From Phymorhynchus buccinoides (Eukaryota > Mollusca > Gastropoda > Neogastropoda > Raphitomidae): a stretch of 64,000 bases of DNA. A model generated the notes under the pieces. That model was not told the origin of the DNA and did no database searches. It worked only from the letters and a program-made list of their open reading frames with translations. The stretch is from the NCBI GenBank assembly GCA_017654935.2, contig CM065682.1:78327765-78391764 (forward strand), given 5' to 3'. Shown here one piece after another: positions 24,922 to 34,381 of this stretch (position 1 is its first letter; each line of letters opens with the position of its first letter). Both the position numbers and the translations under genes were made by a program.

Positions 24922-25352
24922 CAGTGGAACCTCCCTTATAAGACCTCCCATTATAAGACTCCCTCCCACATAAGACCTACTTTTCTGAGACATTGCCCTT
25001 CTTTGAAAGTACTAAAATTGCCCTTCTTTGAAAGTATTAAAATTACCTCCCTTACAAGACCCCTCCCCTATAAGACCTCATTTTGGATGATTTTTGAAGG
25101 TCACTTTATACCATCGTATACTTGTGGCGGTGCCATAGCCGATGAGGTTTAACAGAGGCGTGGTTACCGCTACAGCTATCTGTATTAATAACAAATCAGG
25201 ACTTTACTGGTTTTGTACTGCCTCCGGGCATTGCCTCCAGTATTGTTCCCACCATATGTGTATTTACAAATGTCCCATATGTGTCTGATTCAGACCAAGA
25301 GGACGTAAAACACCATTTTCGTCGTTTTTGAAGGTCAAGGGAGGTTCCACTG
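24922..25352. mobile_element. pogo/Tigger-type MITE, 'CAGTGGAACCTCCC' family, with nested repeat
   Basis: TIR CAGTGGAACCTCCCTTATAA at the left and its complement at 25335-25352, TA outside both. The right half is interrupted at about 25110 by the 'TTTACGTCCTCTCGG' SINE-like repeat (25128-25318); TTTTTGAAGGTC is present on both sides of the insert (25091 and 25325). Confidence 0.88.
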
Positions 25353-25513
25353 TACTGTATAATCGCTTCTATAATTTGTAAGTCGCCCAACTTGCTTGAA
25401 GCGGCATTCTGTGTCTGAATTTATGTGAGGCAGGAGTGTGTGTGTACACAGAGCAGAACACAGGGAAGTAAGTTGGGTTTTTTCCCCCCATGAAACAAAG
25501 AACAATCTTTTAA

Positions 25514-25958
25514 AGACCCACCACGTCACGTGTCAAAATCATGGTTTTCACGTGTTTTCCCTCTTATACAGTTTATCAAAAGGAGTTTCGCTCACAACAA
25601 AGGAAATAGCCTCATATCAAGTTCAAGTTCAAGTATACTTTAATATCTCCAAAAGAGAAATTCAAATGGGAGGATGCGTAGACATTTGGTTATGTTTGTG
25701 TGTGCGTGTGCATGTGTCGATTTATGAATTGAGTGCTATGTAAATATTTTATGACGCTTATATGAAGTCTTTTATTACTACTTTTTAACTTTTAGCTATT
25801 TGTCATTGTAAACGCCTTGGGCTCCTGGTTTTATCAGGAGGTAAGTGCGTCATACATTTTCATTATTATTATTATATTATAGCTGGTAAGAAATCTTAAG
25901 AAATCTTCCAAGCGTAAGAGGGAATGTGACACGTGACGTGGGGGGTGTCTTTAAATTA
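25514..25958 (+). mobile_element. TTAAAGAC-family MITE split by retroelement sequence
   Basis: TTAAAGACCCACCACGTCAC at the left, GGGGTGTCTTTAAATTAA at the right. Insert 25566-25875 includes the 24290-type segment and a LINE-like 3' end (GTAAACGCCTTGGGCTCCTG, then ATT repeats) ending where CTCTTATA rejoins AGCTGGTAAG. Confidence 0.75.
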
Positions 25959-26324
25959 ATTATTGTTGGCCTCTGTGTGTTGTCCGTATGTTCCGTGCAC
26001 CATGTTCTTGTGCTAGTGAAGTAGTATACGGGTATAAGGTGATATCTCTCTCCCCCCCCCCCCCCCCCCCAACTGAGATCCATATGCCTTATAAGTTATA
26101 ATATGACTAATTTGTGTGTGGTTTGTGTGTGTGTGCACACATGCGCAGGTGCTGTTCGTGCTTATGATCTATATTTTGTCAATTTATGTTATTTATTATT
26201 ATTATTATTGTTATTATTATGTATCTGATTATTTTGCAAGCGCTTAGGGCTTGGGGGGGGGGGGGGTAAGCTTTATTCTATAATCTGAAAAATATGGTCA
26301 TTTTCTTTACAATAAAAAACCTGT

Positions 26325-26330
<6 letters not shown>

Positions 26331-26390
<60 letters not shown>

Positions 26391-26419
26391 CCTCCCCCCT
26401 CTCTCTCTCTCTCTCTCTC
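26331..26419. repeat. (CT)n microsatellite
   Basis: Interrupted by C runs at 26387-26399. An ATT-rich LINE 3' tail (GCAAGCGCTTAGGGCTTG) lies at 26180-26255. Confidence 0.95.
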
Positions 26420-26469
26420 AACATTCTTCCGCTTCTTAATCTTATTCTTACCCTATCATAATCCTGGTG

Positions 26470-26661
26470 CAGTGGAACCTCCCTTATAAGACCTTAAAAA
26501 ATCATCCAAAATGAGGTCTTATAAGGGAGGGGTCTTGTAAGGGAGGGGTCTTGTAAGGGAGGTAATTTTGATACTTACAAAGAAGGGCAATGTCTCAGAG
26601 AAGTAGGTCTTACGTGGGAGGGAGTCTTATAATGGGAGGTCTTATCAGGGAGGTTCCACCG
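26470..26661. mobile_element. pogo/Tigger-type MITE, 'CAGTGGAACCTCCC' family
   Basis: 192 bp, TIRs CAGTGGAACCTCCCTTATAA / TTATCAGGGAGGTTCCACCG. The right end is followed by TA; the left TA is mutated. Confidence 0.88.
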
Positions 26662-26816
26662 TAAAATAAAAGTTTTTTAGTTTCCTTACCCCCTAGCATG
26701 GCTCTTGCATTTTCATAATATGGGCCGACCTGGTATTTCAGTACCTCCAGGATCAACCCACTGTCTTTGCATTTAATGTCCCATGTGTGCGTGTACCAGG
26801 TGGGAGGACGTTTAAC

Positions 26817-27182
26817 TTAAAGACCCCCCACGTCACATGTCACATTCCCTCTTATGCTATGAAGATTTCTTAAAGACACACTGATGCGCCACGGTTAAGT
26901 CCCTTGGTTTTTTTTCTGGGTAGCTGTGTCCCACACACAAATGTCTCCAACTTCAAATTGAGGCTGCTCTTTCAATATGATGTTTCGTTTGAATTTGGGG
27001 GCATTCATATGGGAGTCAGACCTGGTCAAAACAAGATTTCTTTCCAGCTGTAAGAGGGAAAACACGTGAAACCCGTGATTTTGACACATGATCTGGTGGG
27101 TCTTTAAGATTTCTTACCAGCTATAAGAGGGAAAACACGTGAAAACCGTGATTATGACACGTGACGTGGGGGGTCTTTAAAC
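26817..27182. mobile_element. cluster of TTAAAGAC-family MITEs
   Basis: A left-end fragment (26817-26868), a full copy in reverse orientation (26871-27108, TTAAAGACACACTGATG to GGTGGGTCTTTAA) and a partial copy (27104-27182) sit head to tail and share TTAA junctions. Confidence 0.8.
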
Positions 27183-27277
27183 TCATTTTTCTTCTCTTTG
27201 TTTCTTTCTTGCATACCACTCTGGTTTCTGGTGATAATAATAATAATAACGAATAATATTTATATGGCACAATATCC

Positions 27278-27705
27278 GGTAAAGGTAAAGATGTGCCACC
27301 CCCCCTGCATTTCTCGGTTAATTCTATTTTTCCGTTTTTGCCTTTCTTACCATACATAAAGCTGTATTTTAGGAACATTTTTAGCTAATAACCTTTTTGG
27401 AATACTAATCCTATCCCTAACCCTAGCACTAAACCTAACCCTACCCCCCACTATGTACTGCAGTACACCGCGATTTGTCACAGTTGTGGTTCGTTGCGTT
27501 TTCCCGTCTTATAGGGTGGGGGGTAGGGTTAGGGTTAGGGCTAGGGTTAGGGTTAGGGTTAGTATTCCAAAAAGGTTATTAGCTAAAAATGTTCCTAAAA
27601 TACAGCTTTATGTATGGTAAGAAAGGCAATAACGGAAAAATAGAATTAACCGAGATAGGTAGGGGGGGGGGGGGGGGGGGGGGGGGGCACATCTTGACCT
27701 TTACC
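27278..27705. mobile_element. foldback MITE with telomere-like core, copy 1
   Basis: TIRs GGTAAAGGTAAAGATGTGCC and complement of GGTAAAGGTCAAGATGTGCC. The stem then runs through TACATAAAGCTGTATTTTAG into CCCTAACCCTAG repeats and, after a short loop, TTAGGG repeats and the mirrored arm. An exact 8-bp duplication, CAATATCC, flanks both ends. Other copies are at 39565-39989 and 43535-43910. Confidence 0.9.
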
Positions 27706-27789
27706 CAATATCCTGATAAACACAGCTCAAGGTGATCATTTCACACTCATTATCAAGTCGCTTAGTTACTCTGACTCGGTTCAACACAA

Positions 27790-30345
27790 CTGATTGGATA
27801 ACTCGTGCAATGATTGAATGATTTGTGCCATGATTGAATGACTTAGGCAATGATTGAATGGCTTAGGCAATGATTGAATGGCTTAGGCAATGATTGAATG
27901 GCTTAGGCAATGATTGAATGGCTTAGGCAATGATTGAATGGCTTAGGCAATGATTGAATGGCTTAGGCAATGATTGAATGGCTTAGGCAATGATTGAATG
28001 GCTTAGGCAATGATTGGATGGCTTAGGCAATGATTGGATGGCTTAGGCAATGATTGAATGGCTTAGGCAATGATTGAATGGCTTAGGCAATGATTGAATG
28101 GCTTAGGCAATGATTGAATGGCTTAGGCAATGATTGAATGGCTTAGGCAATGATTGAATGGCTTAGGCAATGATTGAATGGCTTAGGCAATGATTGAATG
28201 GCTTAGGCAATGATTGAATGGCTTAGGCAATGATTGAATGGCTTAGGCAATGATTGAATGGCTTAGGCAATGATTGAATGGCTTAGGCAATGATTGGATG
28301 GCTTAGGCAATGATTGGATGGCTTAGGCAATGATTGGATGGCTTAGGCAATGATTGGATGGCTTGTGTAATGATTGGATGGCTTAGGCAATGATTGGATG
28401 GCTTAGGCAATGATTGGATGGCTTAGGCAATGATTGGATGGCTTAGGCAATGATTGGATGGCTTAGGCAATGATTGGATGGCTTAATGATTGAATGACTT
28501 GTGTAATGATTGGATGACTTGTGCAATGATTGGATGACTTGTGTAATGATCGAATGACTTGTGTAATGATTGGATGACTTGTGCAATGATCGAATGACTT
28601 GTGTAATGATTGGATGGCTTGTGCAATGATCGAATGACTTGTGTAATGATTGGATGACTTGTGCAATGATCGAATGACTTGTGTAATGATTGGATGACTT
28701 GTGTAATGATCGAATGACTTGTGTAATGATTGGATGACTTGTGCAATGATCGAATGACTTGTGTAATGATTGGATGACTTGTGCAATGATCGAATGACTT
28801 GTGTAATGATTGGATGACTTGTGCAATGATCGAATGACTTGTGTAATGATTGGATGACTTGTGTAATGATCGAATGACTTAAGCAATGATTGAATGACTT
28901 AAGCAATGATTGGATGACTTATTGATTGAATGACTTGTGTAATGATTGGATGACTTGTGCAATGATCGAATGACTTGTGCAATGATCGAATGACTTGTGT
29001 AATGATTGGATGACTTGTGCAATGATCGAATGACTTGTGTAATGATTGGATGACTTGTGCAATGATCGAATGACTTGTGTAATGATTGGATGACTTGTGT
29101 AATGATCGAATGACTTAAGCAATGATTGAATGACTTAAGCAATGATTGGATGACTTATTGATTGAATGACTTGTGTAATGATTGGATGACTTGTGCAATG
29201 ATCGAATGACTTGTGCAATGATCGAATGACTTGTGTAATGATTGGATGACTTGTGCAATGATCGAATGACTTGTGTAATGATTGGATGACTTGTGCAATG
29301 ATCGAATGACTTGTGTAATGATTGGATGACTTGTGCAATGATCGAATGACTTGTGTAATGATTGGATGACTTGTGCAATGATCGAATGACTTGTGTAATG
29401 ATCGAATGACTTAAGCAATGATTGAATGACTTAAGCAATGATTGGATGACTTATTGATTGAATGACTTGTGTAATGATTGGATGACTTGTGTAATGATCA
29501 AATGACTTGTGCAATGATTGAATGACTTAAGCAATGATTGAATGACTTGTGCAATGATTGAATGACTTGTGCAATGATTGAATGACTTGTGCAATGATTG
29601 AATGACTTGTGCAATGATTGGATGACTTGTGCAATGATCGAATGACTTGTGTAATGATCGAATGACTTGTGTAATGATCGAATGACTTGTGCAATGATTG
29701 GATGACTTGTGTAATGATTGGATGACTTGTGTAATGATTGGATGACTTGTGTAATGATTGGATGACTTGTGCAATGATCGAATGACTTGTGCAATGATCG
29801 AATGACTTGTGTAATGATCGAATGACTTGTGTAATGATTGGATGACTTGTGTAATGATTGGATTGAATGACTTGTGCAATGATTGAATGACTTAAGCAAT
29901 GATTGAATGACTTGTGCAATGATTGAATGACTTGTGCAATGATTGAATGACTTGTGCAATGATTGAATGACTTGTGCAATGATTGAATGACTTAAGCAAT
30001 GATTGAATGACTTGTGCAATGATTGAATGACTTAAGCAATGATTGAATGACTAAAGCAATGATTGAATGACAAGCAGTGATTAGATGATGAATGACTTGT
30101 ACAATGATTGAATGACTTGTGCAATGATTGAATGACTTGTGCAATGATTGAATGACTTGTGCAATGATTGAATGACTAATGATTGAATGACTAATGATTG
30201 AATGACTAATGATTGAATGACTAATGATTGAATGACTTAAGCAATGATTGAATGACTTAAGCAATGATTGAATGACTTGTGCAATGATTGAATGACTTAA
30301 GCAATGATTGAATGACTTAAGCAATGACTGGATGAATCGTGCAAT
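27790..30345. repeat. 20-bp minisatellite, about 127 units
   Basis: Unit TGATTGAATGACTTGTGCAA. The left third (27840-28490) is homogeneous with GGCTTAGGCAA units. The rest mixes ACTTGTGCAA, ACTTGTGTAA and ACTTAAGCAA types with higher-order blocks (TGACTTATTGATTGAATGAC recurs at about 28914, 29150 and 29447). Because 20 is not a multiple of 3, all three minus frames give the same 20-residue peptide period (HKSFNHCTSHSIIAQVIQSL); these open frames are a by-product, not genes. Confidence 0.97.
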
Positions 30346-30374
30346 GTGTGCAGGCTCTCTCTAACTATCCCACC

Positions 30375-30756
30375 ATGGCAACGATGAGGCGGGCAAAGCT
30401 CTGTTTCCCATGGCAACTGAAGCTGAAGAATCTGTTTGTGGCGCTCGTGGCAGGGTGCCTGGCTCTGGTGATTCTCACCTTCTGGATGAAAGAGTTCCAG
30501 CAAGTCCCCAGCACTCTGAAGAAAATCACTCCGAGGAAACTCGGGGGCCGGCTTTTTCGAAGCCGCCTGTTCGGTGGCGATGACGATGACGACGATGATG
30601 ATGATATTAGCGAGGGGGATTTCAATATACACATCAAGCGGCAGTGGAAGGAGCCGGAATGGAAGGCAGCGGAGGTTTTGCGTCATGTGACCTCTTCTTC
30701 GGGGAAAGAAGGTCCTCGACTGTTGCCTGTGTTTGTGGTGGAGGAGCACTATGAAG
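30375..30756 (+). CDS. exon 1: cytosolic tail, membrane anchor, acidic stem
   Basis: ATG at 30375 has a strong CACCATGG context. A GTG-led open frame extends to 30339, but it enters the minisatellite and has no family support. The exon ends at GAAG|GTGTGT in phase 1, splitting a Val codon completed by TT of exon 2. A possible upstream acceptor (GTGTGCAG at about 30350) could mark a 5' UTR exon boundary. Confidence 0.85.
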
Positions 30757-31377
30757 GTGTGTGTTATAGAGTGATGTCCCGAGGCCCCGGTCATAGGACA
30801 TTGACCTATTAAAATTTAAAAATGTCATACAGTAGAACCTCCCTTATAAGACCTTCAAAAATCATCCAAAATGAGGTCTTAAATGGGAGAGAGTTGCATA
30901 AGGGAGGTAATTTTAATACTTACAAAGAAGGGCGATGTCTCTGAGAAGTAGGTCTTAATAGGGAGGGAGTCTTATAATGGGGGGTCTTATAAGGGAGCTT
31001 CCACTGTATTGTGTTCTTCCCTGTCAGGACAAATGTCTGATTAAAATGTTAACACTGAATGCTTTGTTTTATTGATTTCTGCAAGAGCCAGGACATTGTC
31101 CTATTGATTTATCTGATCTCAGGACAGTTTGTCCTATCAGTTTTCGGTCTTCGGTACATCACTGGAGTCATATTGGGTTTTTTTGTGTGTGTGTGTTCTC
31201 TCAATGTTTGCAAACGTTTTCAGCATGCCTGCGTGAGCACATTATGCTCACATGCATTCATGTTATTGATCTGTGCATGCGCATACATCTCTTTGCAGCG
31301 TAAACACTTGCACGCAAGCGTGAACACCACACATGCTTGCACGGTTGTGCATACATGCAGGCGTGCATGTACGCACG

Positions 31378-31411
<34 letters not shown>

Positions 31412-31505
31412 CACGCACGCACGCACACACACACACAAGCTTTATATAGATGCATGCGCGCGCGTAAACACGCATGCTTGCACAGTAGCACATCCAGGCA
31501 TGCTT

Positions 31506-31579
<74 letters not shown>

Positions 31580-34339
31580 GCTTTATATAGATGCATGCAT
31601 CCATATCTTTCTGTCTCAGTGTTTGTCTTGTCTGAATGCTTGACTATCTTTCACTTAGTTAGGCGCATAACGGCAGCATGACGCATCTGCGCTCATAATT
31701 GACAGGAAACTGAGCAATCGAAGAAGAAGAAGAAGAAGAAGAACCCTTTGACTGCCTGCTCCGCATTAACCCTTTCACTGCCTGCTCCGCATTAACCCTT
31801 TTACCGCCTGCCCCATGTCTACTACAGGGGTGTGTGATGTCATTGATGATGTCATAGCTTTTGATGTCATAGTCTTGGAATTGTTTTTTTGGTTTTAGAC
31901 AAGTCGTGAAAGATATGTCTGTAGACTATTTTCTCAGATTGAGTCCAGTATGTCTCTTTTTAAATTTTATGATAAGAAAAATTGATAATTTCTCTTTTTT
32001 TCTTCTTCTGGCAGTGAAGGGGTTAATCCTCAAGTGTTGAATTTTGTTTCAGTTCTGAAGTACTGGTTCGATGCCGTGGATGCTGGAGTCGTTCCCGAAA
32101 GGGGCAACACTCTGGTGAGACTGTCATTTCATCGTTCATTTCGTTATTGAAGCAAAAGTAACGTTGTTAAAACACACTGCGCAAAATGAGTAACCATTGT
32201 GATGGTAATGCTCTGGACACATATACAGTTGAACCCTGCTGAAATAAATGAAATTGACAGCACACAACAGTGGAACCTCCCTTATAAGACCTCCCATTAT
32301 AAGACTCCCTCCCACATAAGACCTACTTCTCTGAGACATGCCCTTCTTTGGAAGTATTAAAATTACCCACAGCTGTTTTGGGAGGAACATTTAGTTTATC
32401 TATATTTTCATAATTTTTTTCAAGCAAACTTTAGTTAACTATAAGTAACTTTTCATAAATAACAGGCGAGAATATGTTGTAGTATGTGACAAGATTACTT
32501 ATAGTCAGTGGATATTGCTAGATTTTCACTTATAGGCAATCTTATTTATGTTTGTAATACTAAGTGTATTATTTCTACTAGATATGTTGATTGATACTGC
32601 TCACAAAAATAAGTTTTTACCATAAATCTGAGGGAAGAAATATATTTGAAATACTATGTAGAGCATACAGCCAAAATATCTTTACAGACAAAAGTTTGGT
32701 ACAGTTTTTATCTAAGATTTCTAGATTCAGGCTTTTAACTAAATAGCTTGATTTTGTGTGGGGCGGAACAGCTGTGTACCTCCCTTATAAGACCCCTCCC
32801 TTATAGGACCTCATTTTGGATTATTTTTAAAAGTCTTATACGGGAGGTTCCACTGTACCAGCATTTCTACTAATTAAATCATAATTATTAAATTAAAAAA
32901 AAGAAGGAAAGGCAACTGATTTTAGACTTAGTACATACAGGGTTTGAAATTGTCGGACCCAAATTTGACCCTTAATTTTATGCAGCCAGGGGTCATGTGT
33001 AAATCTATACTGTGATACTAATAATGTTCTGAAAGTGGATGTGGATGTGGATTTGGATTCTTTAACATCCAGCTGCACATTGACGGGCATTCGGACGCAG
33101 CGCCCCCTAGGGACATCTCGGCCGTGCCGTGGTTCCGCCGCCCCCGCAACCACTCCGAAGTGGCCAGCATGATGCAGAGCAACGATGTCTTCATCGCTGT
33201 GAGTAGTTCGCCCCTTTTTTTAATTTGTCTCTGTGAGTGGTCTCCCCTGCATTCTTAGCTGTGTGAGTAATCCTCCTTTATTGTGTGTGAAGGTGCTTTT
33301 GCCTTTGATATGGTGTGGGGTCAACTTTTCTAGAACCACGGGCGAACGTATTCACCCATGACATCACTCTACACTCCCACCAAATGCAAAGACTTTCACT
33401 GCCAAGTACCCTGCCGAGTGTTTTCTTGTTGTAGCTTTTGTCACTACAGACAAACCCCTATTTTACGACCCTCTGTTAAGCGACCACCTCTCATTTGAGA
33501 CCGGATTTTTACTATGTAAACGACTTCCTCTAAAACGCGACTTACGACCGCCATTTTGTTGGTTTTTACGACCGTTGTTGTCGTCTGCATAAACTTCGAG
33601 CAAAGGGAAACAACCACGGTCAAGGGCCTGAAAGCAGAGTCGCTTCCCTTGTTGTAGAAAAGATGGCGGAAAGCGTAGGAAAAGCACAAAAACCACTGAC
33701 TTTGAAAAAGAAAATCACTGACTTTGGATGAGAGTGGAGGTGATTAACAGAAGTCGGCGAAGTGAAACTGTAATACATCGATTGCACAATCCTATGGAGT
33801 TGGAAAGACCCAAATCCAGTTTTAATATGTCATTGTATGTGTGCATGAAGAAGAGAGTATGAACTGTGCTGAACTTTTTCTTTCTACGGCTGCCAGTGAA
33901 AACCTCCGTCATACGACCCCTCCAATTTACGACCGATTTTTCAGGACATTTTGGAAGTCTTAAAATAGAGGTTTGTCTGTACTACTACTACTACCATATT
34001 TTTCGGACTACAAGGCGCACCTGATTATAAGGCACACTCCCCAGATTTTACACAAAATTAAAATTTTGTCCTTATAGTTTCTTACTCTGTTATTCGTCAC
34101 ATTATAAGGCGCAGGGGTCTAAGTCTGGGGAAAAAAAGTATCGCCTTATAGTCCGTAGAATACAGTACTTATAATAGGCCTAATACATGCATTGTATGCA
34201 TTGTCACACAATTCGCAAGCATGAAATAACAGTATATTATCACAACTACATATGCACATAAACATTGCACACACAACCAGCACACACACAAGCAGCACAC
34301 ACACACACACACACACGCACGCATGCACGCATGCACACA

Positions 34340-34381
<42 letters not shown>

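Noticed and set aside
27420..27570. Chromosome end or true interstitial telomere
   Set aside because: The CCCTAA and TTAGGG tracts are short, inverted to each other and lie inside a MITE with TIRs and an 8-bp duplication.
28443..30324. Histidine/serine-rich repeat proteins on the minus strand
   Set aside because: The same peptide occurs in all frames because the DNA unit is 20 bp; there is no start context, splice structure or family.
27790..30345. CRISPR-like array
   Set aside because: The units are contiguous with no unique spacers, and the DNA is eukaryotic. It is a minisatellite.
30339..30374. Upstream GTG/extended start of the UPF0489 protein
   Set aside because: It would begin in the minisatellite; ATG 30375 has the better context and gives a normal signal-anchor start.
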